Made by a program: the position numbers and the translations under genes
The notes under the pieces: model-generated
The model's input: the letters and a program-made list of their open reading frames with translations, nothing else
Database searches by the model: none
What the model was told of the DNA's origin: nothing
Shown: positions 1 to 5,925 of the stretch, piece after piece
Numbering within the stretch: position 1 is the first letter of the stretch
How the letters are laid out: each line of letters begins with the position of its first letter
Assembly: GCA_016649455.1 (NCBI GenBank)
Contig: JAENXO010000041.1
Span: forward strand, 1 to 11,359
DNA: 11,359 bases
Direction of reading: 5' to 3'
Source of the DNA: Gemmatimonadota bacterium
Lineage (GTDB): Bacteria > Gemmatimonadota > Gemmatimonadetes > Palauibacterales > Palauibacteraceae

Positions 1-511
1 AGATCACCGAATGCAGCAGCCTGGTCTGTATGCGATTTACCCAGGAGTCCTTGCGGGGCCACCGCCGCGCGCTCGCCAGGTCCGCTCCCCCGTCCACCCG
101 CTCTATCAGGTCCGGAAGCGCCGAGGCGACGACCCTTCTGTACGCCGGCAGGGACAGCAATACGCGTCCGCGGGCCCGTGAAGCGCCAAGCTTCAGGAGC
201 GCCGATTCGCCCACCGTGTGACCGACCTCCAGCACGCGAACCGGTGCCCCACCCTTCGCCAGCTCCTTGAGCGGACTCACGGCAGACTGGTTCCGGCTCT
301 CTACCGAAAACAGGAATTCGTAGGTGTATCCCGCTTCGCGCAACGGAGCGGAGAACTCGAGATACAGCTCGGCGAGCGGTTCGGGACGCTCCGTGACCGG
401 GACGATCACGCTCACGTCCGGATCCGGAGGAAGCGTCTCGACTCCCGGAAGTCGCAGTTCCGTGACGCGTCCGTTGCCGGGACGGTTGTCGATCTTGGCC
501 AAATTGCTCAT
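1..511 (-). CDS. GT2-like glycosyltransferase, catalytic residues lost (partial, runs off left edge)
   Basis: The first 170 codons are present; the frame is open to the window edge. Residues 33-38 read VSVIVP, the first beta strand of a GT-A fold, and the protein can be aligned along its length with the GT2 encoded just upstream. The catalytic landmarks are replaced: where the neighbour has FVDDGS this has FSVESR (about 68-73), and where it has the DxD segment SMDGDMQ this has SLPAYRR (about 120-126). The acceptor-side segment RNFGQTAAMQ becomes HTVGESALLK. The start ATG (511-509) shares one base with the TGA stop of the preceding gene (TGATG), which fixes the start and implies translational coupling. 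It is inferred to be a non-catalytic partner or regulator in the polysaccharide pathway. A metal-independent transferase cannot be excluded without the C-terminus. Confidence 0.75.
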   Translation of the reverse strand, partial: MSNLAKIDNRPGNGRVTELRLPGVETLPPDPDVSVIVPVTERPEPLAELYLEFSAPLREAGYTYEFLFSVESRNQSAVSPLKELAKGGAPVRVLEVGHTVGESALLKLGASRARGRVLLSLPAYRRVVASALPDLIERVDGGADLASARRWPRKDSWVNRIQTRLLHSVI

Positions 512-1461
512 CACCACTCCCGCAGTACGGGAAGAGAACGGAAGCCGGGTTCCTGCTCGCCCTTGACGACCACCTCAGCGATCAGGCCCACCATCAGAAG
601 AAAGAATGCGAGCGACAGCCACACCAGCACGACGCTGGGGAACACGAGAGCATAAGCCATGGTCGAGCCGAGTCCGCCCGGGACGGAGACCGCGGTAAGA
701 AGGCCGAAGGCCAGCGCCAGGATACCCGCCATGACCGCTCCCGCACCGAACATCTGCAGCGGCCGGTCACGAAACGTGCTCAGCATCTTGATCGCGACCA
801 GGTCCGGAATCACCTTCCAGATCCGGGTCAGGCCGTATTTGCTCTCGCCACGGACCCGGGGGTGGTGCCGCACCGGCATCTCCGTGATCCGGGCGCCCGC
901 CACGGCTGCCGCCATCGCCGGGATGAACCGGTGCATGTCGGAGTACAGATACATCCGGTCCAGGAGGTCCCGGCGATACGCCTTGAGGGAGCACCCGTTG
1001 TCGCGAATCGGCACACCGGTAATCAGGCGGATGAGGCGATTCGCCAGCCACGACGGGATCTTGCGCGTCAGGAGGCGGTCCTGCCGCCGCACGCGATATC
1101 CCGCCACGAGGTCGTAACCCTCCAGCAATCGCGACACGAGCTTCGGGATGTCCCGCGGATCGTTCTGCATGTCACCGTCCATGCTCACGACCACCTCGCC
1201 GACCGAGTGGTCGAATCCCGCCTGCATCGCCGCGGTCTGGCCGAAGTTCCGTGACAGCCGGAGACACCTGACTCTGACGTCCTCCTTGACGAGCGTCTCA
1301 ACGCGTTCGGCCGTCCCATCCGTGCTCCCATCATCGACGAACAGCAACTCCCACGTCGTCCGGTCGTCCAGCACCCGCTCGACGGACCGGTACAACGGCT
1401 CCACGTTGTCCACCTCGTTGAGCACCGGAACAATCACCGAAATACGGGTCCGCTCGTTCAT
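511..1461 (-). CDS. GT2 glycosyltransferase, polyprenyl-phosphate sugar synthase type (DPM1/GtrB-like)
   Basis: A 316-residue inner-membrane glycosyltransferase, predicted to transfer a sugar from a nucleotide-sugar donor to a polyprenyl phosphate or a lipid-linked acceptor on the cytoplasmic face. Visible GT2 motifs: ISVIVPVLNE (7-16), nucleotide-binding VDDGSTDGT (42-50), metal-binding DGDMQ (95-99, D95 and D97), CSLKAYRRDL (157-166), and the basic RHHPRVRGESKYG (198-210) typical of the DPM1/ArnC/GtrB group. Two C-terminal hydrophobic helices follow (about 234-260 and 268-297), as in GtrB-like proteins. Length is normal for that group. The ATG at 1461 follows GGGGG by three bases. The gene is second in a minus-strand operon, 50 bp after the flippase stop and overlapping the next start by one base. 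The sugar cannot be told from sequence. Confidence 0.93.
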   Translation of the reverse strand: MNERTRISVIVPVLNEVDNVEPLYRSVERVLDDRTTWELLFVDDGSTDGTAERVETLVKEDVRVRCLRLSRNFGQTAAMQAGFDHSVGEVVVSMDGDMQNDPRDIPKLVSRLLEGYDLVAGYRVRRQDRLLTRKIPSWLANRLIRLITGVPIRDNGCSLKAYRRDLLDRMYLYSDMHRFIPAMAAAVAGARITEMPVRHHPRVRGESKYGLTRIWKVIPDLVAIKMLSTFRDRPLQMFGAGAVMAGILALAFGLLTAVSVPGGLGSTMAYALVFPSVVLVWLSLAFFLLMVGLIAEVVVKGEQEPGFRSLPVLREW

Positions 1462-1476
1462 GACCCCCGTCTACAA

Positions 1477-1492
1477 TGCAATGGACATGCCG
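1477..1492 (-). promoter_or_regulatory. Candidate sigma-54 (-24/-12) promoter upstream of the GT2 gene
   Basis: On the minus strand the 50-bp gap before the GT2 start reads CGGCATGTCCATTGCA. Compared with the sigma-54 consensus TGGCACGNNNNTTGCA it keeps GG at -25/-24, GC at -13/-12 and the exact 10-base spacing between them; it differs at the leading T and at one C. The predicted start would fall near 1466, only about five bases before the ATG, which would truncate the ribosome binding site and argues for caution. A sigma-54 activator of the NtrC family is encoded in this window. A chance match is possible. Confidence 0.35.
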
Positions 1493-1511
1493 CCGTCTGG
1501 CTCATGTAACA

Positions 1512-2867
1512 CTAACGAATCCGGCTCATCGCAGCACTGCGGATGCGACGGCCTCCGAGCCTCGTGATACCCGATTGCAGTGCCTTCACGAGTTCCTGGA
1601 TCACCCGCGGCTCGCTCGCCTCCGGCTCAGGGTCCTGGTTCAGTTTCGGAAGGCCGATACGGGCAGCCGCTATGAGCTGCACGAGCCAGCCGAGGCTGAC
1701 GCCGTAGATCACTCCCGTAAGCCCCCAGCGGGCACCCACGGAGGCACCGGATACGGCTACGCCCACTGCCACCCACCCGGTGACGTTCAGTACCAGCAGA
1801 TCCCGGGTCGAGCCGAGCGCCTCTACCGTACTGCGACACAGCGTGCTGCCGAATTTGGCGAATCCGGCCACGATTGCCGCGGCGACCAGCGCCGCCGGGA
1901 GCTCGTACTTGCCCGGTGCGACCAGTTCGACGAGCCACGGAGCCACATACCAGATTGCGACCGCAGCCATGCCGGCGACCAGGATCGACACGGTCGCTTC
2001 GCTGGCGAACACCTTCTTCCGCTCCCCGGCGGAGGATGCGCCCCTCAACCGGGGCAGGAGCGCGTATCCGACTCCCATCTGCAGCATGCGGAACGGTGAG
2101 CCGGCAACGGCCGCGAGAACGCCGAACGTGGCGAGGGCCTCGAGCCCCAGCACTTCAGGCACGATCAGGCGCTCGAGCTGGATCAGAGTGAGGGTCCCGG
2201 CCACGATCCCGGTGTACGAGAGTGTTTCGGGCCAGGTGTATCCGGTCGTGCCCGGCGACTCGCCAGTCGTCGCCTGGTCGAGCCCGTCAGGCGACGCGAG
2301 AATTCGACCCCAGCCGATGAAGCCCAGGGTTGCCTTCCCCACGACGAGCGCTGCGAGGGGCAGCCACAGTTCGTATACCCCGAACAGTGGGACCAGGAAT
2401 GCGCCGAGCAGAAGTATGAAGTTCCCGCCCTGGAAGATCATCAGGGCCGCGGGGAACCGCTGCCGACTCTGAAAACCCGCTGCCGCTACCAGGGCGACTC
2501 CTCCCAATGCGATCCCGAGGAACACCAGGATGGCCGTGGTGAGGTCCAGGTCGTAGATCGCCCTGGCGACCAGTGTCAGTGCGACCGAGACGCCGGCACA
2601 CGTCGCGAAGACGCGTCTGAATAGCTCCGGTCCCGGATCCACTTTCCTGCGATTCACCATTCCGTCGGCGCCCAGGGGCGCGACCATCCACCCGAAGTTG
2701 ATCAGGGCGACGGCCAGCGTGAAGCTGCCGTATTCCAGCTTCGGAAGCCACCGTGCGAGAAGCAGATTCGCGGCGGCGAATCCGATCCCCGCCAGTCCGG
2801 CGAACGCGGCGACTCCGAGCGAGGGAGCCTTCTCCCACAGGCCGGATAGGCTCTTTACACGTGGCAT
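1512..2867 (-). CDS. Polysaccharide/O-antigen flippase (Wzx-like, MOP superfamily)
   Basis: A 451-residue polytopic membrane protein with about 12 hydrophobic segments (roughly 17-38, 48-66, 86-106, 111-131, 144-163, 168-186, 213-232, 243-258, 292-312, 325-345, 356-376, 382-403). The N-terminal pattern with small residues in helix 1, then LLLARWLPKLEYGSFTLAV (35-53) and later GADGMVNRR (67-75), is the usual signature of Wzx-type lipid-linked oligosaccharide flippases. A hydrophilic C-terminal tail of about 45 residues is rich in charged residues. Role: translocation of undecaprenyl-linked repeat units to the periplasm. It is the first gene of a minus-strand operon followed by two GT2-type genes. 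ATG at 2867; AGGA lies 11 to 14 bases upstream, so the ribosome site is weak. Sequence divergence in this family prevents naming the substrate. Confidence 0.88.
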   Translation of the reverse strand: MPRVKSLSGLWEKAPSLGVAAFAGLAGIGFAAANLLLARWLPKLEYGSFTLAVALINFGWMVAPLGADGMVNRRKVDPGPELFRRVFATCAGVSVALTLVARAIYDLDLTTAILVFLGIALGGVALVAAAGFQSRQRFPAALMIFQGGNFILLLGAFLVPLFGVYELWLPLAALVVGKATLGFIGWGRILASPDGLDQATTGESPGTTGYTWPETLSYTGIVAGTLTLIQLERLIVPEVLGLEALATFGVLAAVAGSPFRMLQMGVGYALLPRLRGASSAGERKKVFASEATVSILVAGMAAVAIWYVAPWLVELVAPGKYELPAALVAAAIVAGFAKFGSTLCRSTVEALGSTRDLLVLNVTGWVAVGVAVSGASVGARWGLTGVIYGVSLGWLVQLIAAARIGLPKLNQDPEPEASEPRVIQELVKALQSGITRLGGRRIRSAAMSRIR

Positions 2868-3224
2868 CTCGTCATCCGATCCTGGCTCCTCGTCTCTGCG
2901 TTGCGCTCACCAGTTCCCCGGTCCACTTGCCACACAGGTAGCGAGCGGCGCTGTCATTGTCATTCCACAGGGCACAGGCAGGGATCGTGCCCGTGCCATC
3001 CCTTGATTCTCGCCTGTTCCGCTCGTTCTGTGTAGCGTACGATCACCAAGTGTAGCATTTCCTCGACGACACCGGGAGCGAAACTGTTGGCTCAGCGCAG
3101 CAGCGAAAGCCGGGTGGCTGGTCCGAGCCGGAGAAATCTGTGAAATCCGACCCGACGTCGGAGTCCATGAATGCCCGTCTTTCGCCGCTTTCCGCGGTCC
3201 ACCCGTTGCACGGCACTCGCCGCC
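2868..3224. other. Non-coding region: presumed leader and promoter of the flippase operon
   Basis: No convincing coding frame was found across these 357 bp. They contain a possible extended -10 element (3049-3057, minus), a 7-bp direct repeat (3030-3056), an inverted repeat GGGCAC (2970-2975)/GTGCCC (2987-2992) that would fall in the flippase leader RNA, and a 10-bp palindrome CCGACGTCGG at 3152-3161. A short plus-strand ATG frame in the right half (22 codons) has no ribosome site or recognisable sequence. Confidence 0.5.
3030..3057 (-). promoter_or_regulatory. Candidate extended -10 promoter and paired direct repeat before the flippase
   Basis: On the minus strand TGCTACACT (3057-3049) fits an extended -10 (TGnTAnAnT); no good -35 was seen, as is usual for that class. 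The same region carries the 7-mer GTGTAGC twice on the plus strand (from 3030 and 3050), exactly 20 bp apart, so both copies face the same side of the helix. The leader to the flippase ATG would be about 175 nt. This could be a regulator site overlapping the promoter, or coincidence. Confidence 0.3.
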
Positions 3225-3524
3225 ATGAAACGTGATTCAGACAGATTTGAAAGCGGTCATTTCGACCTCCTGGTCATCGGTGGAGGAATATTCGGCGCGG
3301 CCGCCGCATGAGAAGCGGTGTCGAGGGGTCTGACCGTGGCGCTGGTCGGCGCAGTCAAGAGCGTGATGACGGAACCGGGCCTGGCCGAGTCGTTTGGATC
3401 GTGGAATCAGGCACGGATCAGTCAGCTCTCTGGTGAAGCGATGTCGGGCGAGTACCTCGCTCTGTTTCGCGACCTGCTGCGCGAACGAATTCCTGCCGCG
3501 ACGGCCCAGTCCTCACCCCGATAA
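3225..3524 (+). pseudogene. Chimeric gene relic: GlpD-like N-terminus joined to GT4-like C-terminus
   Basis: From ATG 3225 the frame gives MKRDSDRFESGHFDLLVIGG and continues with G-I-F-G, the FAD-binding GxGxxG start of a GlpD-like dehydrogenase. It meets TGA at 3309-3311, exactly where the intact homologue at 10635 has TGG (Trp29). The same frame continues SRGLTVALV, again matching that homologue, then changes at about 3348 to AVKSVMTEPGLAESFG and GEYLALFRDLLRER, ending at TAA 3522-3524. The second part resembles the extreme C-terminus of GT4 (GT-B fold) glycosyltransferases and bears no resemblance to GlpD. By hand, 21 of the first 41 positions match the intact copy. It is interpreted as a deletion junction between two former genes, later carrying a nonsense mutation. 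No Shine-Dalgarno is evident before the ATG. The GlpD half is secure; the GT4 half is moderately so. Confidence 0.72.
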
Positions 3525-3527
3525 CGT

Positions 3528-3541
3528 GCCCCGACCGGGGC
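3528..3541 (+). terminator. Short GC hairpin just after the relic gene
   Basis: GCCCC-GACC-GGGGC, a perfect 5-bp stem with a four-base loop, begins three bases after the stop of the relic gene. No T-run follows, so it is at best a weak or relic terminator. Its position would fit the original terminator of the lost GT4-like gene. Confidence 0.3.
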
Positions 3542-3549
3542 TGATTCGC

Positions 3550-3555
3550 TATTAT
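3550..3555 (+). promoter_or_regulatory. Possible -10 element for the VanZ-like gene
   Basis: TATTAT differs from TATAAT at one base and lies in a locally AT-rich patch. No matching -35 is seen 16-18 bases upstream. Transcription would start near 3562, just before the hairpin at 3576-3601. Confidence 0.25.
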
Positions 3556-3575
3556 CATACCCGAGGTTCAGGCAG

Positions 3576-3601
3576 ACCCCGCACCGGATCCTGTGCGGGG
3601 T
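3576..3601 (+). promoter_or_regulatory. Perfect 9-bp inverted repeat in the VanZ-like gene leader
   Basis: ACCCCGCAC (3576-3584) and GTGCGGGGT (3593-3601) form a perfect stem around an eight-base loop, ending 31 bases before the ATG at 3633. No T-run follows on either strand, so a simple intrinsic terminator is unlikely. It could be a leader RNA structure, an operator palindrome, or a Rho-linked stop for the upstream remnant. Confidence 0.4.
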
Positions 3602-3632
3602 GCCACACCAAGCATCGGAAACCGACTTCCGC

Positions 3633-4898
3633 ATGAAGAGCCGCCGCAGGAAGAGAACGAGTACCCTGCCGTATCTCGCATTCCCGCAGAGTCGATCAGG
3701 CTCCGGGACGCGGAGGGCGGATCCGTCCTGGACGGTACTCATCGCGCTGAGCCTGATTCTCGCCCTTACTCTGGCTCCTGGAAGCACTTCGACCCCGGCG
3801 ACGGACTGCTTCTGGTGTGGCGAGTTCGCGACTGCCGACTTCATTCTCAACGTGGCACTGTTCGTTCCCCTCGGGCTCGCCCTCGGTGTCTCGAGCGGTG
3901 TCGCGGCGTGGGCCGCCATCCTCATCGCCGTTGTCGTTTCCGGCGGTGTCGAGCTGGCACAGCTGGCGATCCCTGGACGGTATCCGACGCTGTCGGACGT
4001 CCTGGCGAATCTGCTCGGCGCGGTTGCCGGCCTCCTGATCGCCCGCCGGAGCCAGTCCGGACGAAGGCTGACGGGCCGGCGGGCGGATCGCGCTACGCTG
4101 GCCTGGGCAGCAGTCGTCATCGGCATGGTGTTCGGAACAGACTTTCTTCTCTCCCCCTCGCTTTCGGACTCGGACTGGAACGGCACCTGGACTCCACTGA
4201 TTCCGTCGATGTCGCGGTATCCGGGCAGGGTCCTGGACGCGGAGCTGGCGGGACTGCGGATCCCGGACGGTCCGATCAGTCGACCGGATTCCGCGCGCCG
4301 TCTCATCAGGGCCGGCGATCCGGTCTCAGTCCGGTTCGAGACTGCCGGGGCTCCGGAAAGAGGCCTGTCCCCGATATTGCGTCTCGAGAGCCCGGACCGG
4401 GAGGGAATCCTGCTCATCGGAGTCCATTCGACGGACGTCGTCGTGCGACTCCGGCGACGCTCGAGTGATTTCCGCCTGCACGCTCCCGATGTCTTGTTCA
4501 GGCAGGCCGCACCCGTGGCGGGGGACACAACGGTTGTGATGGCAGCCGTCAAGCACGGCCGGGTGTGCGTGACGGCTCCGCCGGGAAGGTCCTGCTCACC
4601 GATCAGTTCGCCAGGCGGGGGGTGGTCAATGTTGGCAGGCCTACCGGCTTCCGTTCCCGGCTGGCTTCAGATCGTGCTGGACGGGCTGTGGCTCGCGGGG
4701 CTGTTCTTTCCACTTGGAATGTTCATGCGCATGCGACGGACCCGTCTGCTTCCTTCAATCGTCGCCCTGGGCGCCGTGGGGATCAGCGCGTTGGGAGGTC
4801 CGGGGCTCGTGGTGCTCGGATCCCTCGCGGGAGCCCTCACGGGTCTCGCGGCGGGCCGCATCGCCTCGATGCGCGGCCGGAGCTTTTTCGCCGCTTGA
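3633..4898 (+). CDS. VanZ-like membrane protein with large central non-membrane domain
   Basis: A 421-residue membrane protein of unknown function. The N-terminal VanZ-type domain (about 33-137) shows ADFILNVALFVPLG (68-81), then GGVELAQLAIPGRYPTLSD (104-122) and ANLLGAVAG (125-133), the family's D..xN, E..Q and D.xxN pattern, plus a CxxC (C59, C62) before the first conserved Asp. A further helix (about 155-172) leads to a region of about 150 residues (about 180-325) rich in short beta-type stretches, then more hydrophobic helices (about 345-366 and 372-410). Simple VanZ proteins are only about 120-200 residues, so this is an expanded form. An in-frame GTG at 3600 would lie inside the 3576-3601 stem; ATG 3633 is preferred although its ribosome site is weak. 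It stands alone on the plus strand between two minus-strand polysaccharide blocks and converges on the gene ending at 4927. A role in the cell envelope is inferred only from context. Confidence 0.8.
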   Translation: MKSRRRKRTSTLPYLAFPQSRSGSGTRRADPSWTVLIALSLILALTLAPGSTSTPATDCFWCGEFATADFILNVALFVPLGLALGVSSGVAAWAAILIAVVVSGGVELAQLAIPGRYPTLSDVLANLLGAVAGLLIARRSQSGRRLTGRRADRATLAWAAVVIGMVFGTDFLLSPSLSDSDWNGTWTPLIPSMSRYPGRVLDAELAGLRIPDGPISRPDSARRLIRAGDPVSVRFETAGAPERGLSPILRLESPDREGILLIGVHSTDVVVRLRRRSSDFRLHAPDVLFRQAAPVAGDTTVVMAAVKHGRVCVTAPPGRSCSPISSPGGGWSMLAGLPASVPGWLQIVLDGLWLAGLFFPLGMFMRMRRTRLLPSIVALGAVGISALGGPGLVVLGSLAGALTGLAAGRIASMRGRSFFAA

Positions 4899-4926
4899 CC
4901 TGAACTTTGACCGGGCACGACTGCCG

Positions 4927-5874
4927 TCAACCGAGCTCGGCGATGCGAATTCCCCCGCCGCCGGCGCGTGCCTGGCGAAGAGCTGTCCGAGCAGCGGCGA
5001 TGCGGGTCAGGCTGGCGATCCGGTTCGCTACCGCTCCCTGATGCTCGGACTCCGCCGAGTCTCCTTCGGCCGACTTCAGCTCGACGATTCCGGCGCTCAA
5101 CGGTCCGATGGGCCTCCCCCCATCCTCTGGGGGAATCGTCATCACACGGTTCAGGCGGCGAACCAGTGTCGTAACGCCGGCCGCGGTCGTGTTGTAGGCG
5201 ACGATTCCGAGTTCCGCCTCCCCCAGCCAGCCGAACACATCCGAAGTTCGCAGGTGCTTCCGGCAGAGGTCGGCCGATTCCTTGCGCTGGCGATCCAGCT
5301 CACGGCCGGTCGGATTCGCTTCCGGACCCATGACCACGCAGCTCACGGGGACTCCGCTTCGGGTCGCGTTCGCTTCCAGGAGCCGCACCGCGCGCATCAG
5401 ACCAGCGAGGTTGTACAGGCCGGTCGCACTATCGGTTAGCGAGCCTTCCTCGGACAGCTCGATGAGGCGCTTGATCTCGAGCAGACGTCTGAACTTGGCG
5501 ACGATCAGCTGTGACCGGATCGGCTCCTTGATGATATCCCACGCGCCCGCGGCCATCGCCGCGGCCGGATCGGCTTCCGCCCAGAAATTGGGCGAATAGA
5601 CCAGGATCGGCACGCTGTCCTTGAGTCCCGCGGAACGCAGTGCCGCGGTCAGTTCCGGAACAGCCATATCGGGGAGATTCTCGCCGATGATGACCATCTC
5701 GGGGTCCACGAGTTCCGAATCCCGAACTGCCAGTCTCGCGGAGCGGACACGTGCGAACGCGAATCCCTCGGGCTCGAGGACTGCCTGCAGGGCGGACGCG
5801 AACCAGTCGTGGGTCGTCACGAGAAGAACTCGCGTCGCCCTGGATTCCGACCTCGAACGAACCGAATCAGCCAT
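4927..5874 (-). CDS. Receiver-GGDEF protein with both active sites degenerate
   Basis: A 315-residue cytoplasmic two-domain protein. The receiver-like domain (about 15-125) has the fold pattern and keeps the lysine (K116 in IIKEP), but the acidic pair is TTHD (20-23) and the phospho-acceptor position is Gly64 (VIIGENLPDM, 61-70), so classical phosphorylation is not expected. The GGDEF-like domain starts at TDSATGLYNLAGL (147-159), matching DxLTGLxNRxxL except for the Arg, and its signature is GEAEL (218-222) in place of GGDEF, so diguanylate cyclase activity is unlikely. It could act as a protein-interaction scaffold or nucleotide sensor. The C-terminal 45 residues are Ala/Arg-rich. ATG 5874 follows AAAGG with a seven-base gap and lies 51 bp after the sugar transferase stop, suggesting co-transcription and a link to polysaccharide synthesis. 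Confidence 0.82.
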   Translation of the reverse strand: MADSVRSRSESRATRVLLVTTHDWFASALQAVLEPEGFAFARVRSARLAVRDSELVDPEMVIIGENLPDMAVPELTAALRSAGLKDSVPILVYSPNFWAEADPAAAMAAGAWDIIKEPIRSQLIVAKFRRLLEIKRLIELSEEGSLTDSATGLYNLAGLMRAVRLLEANATRSGVPVSCVVMGPEANPTGRELDRQRKESADLCRKHLRTSDVFGWLGEAELGIVAYNTTAAGVTTLVRRLNRVMTIPPEDGGRPIGPLSAGIVELKSAEGDSAESEHQGAVANRIASLTRIAAARTALRQARAGGGGIRIAELG

Positions 5875-5925
5875 GGATTTGCCTTTGCTTCCGGAGGGGG
5901 CCGTCCCCGCCTGCAGGAAACTCGA

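Noticed and set aside
1476..2472. Plus-strand open frames of 207 and 230 codons
   Set aside because: Both are antisense to the flippase and low in recognisable structure.
2981..2996. TGGCACG on the minus strand in the flippase leader
   Set aside because: It matches the -24 half perfectly, but no TTGC or similar lies at the -12 position.
3309..3311. TGA read as tryptophan (recoded genetic code)
   Set aside because: TGA is used as the normal stop in the GT2, kinase and response regulator genes here, and the relic also diverges from GlpD after about 3348, so a nonsense mutation in a dead gene is simpler.
3422..4552. Long open frame (376 codons) on the minus strand across the VanZ-like gene
   Set aside because: It is antisense to a gene with clear VanZ motifs; the product is Arg/Ser/Pro-rich with no recognisable motif, as expected for a GC-rich shadow frame.
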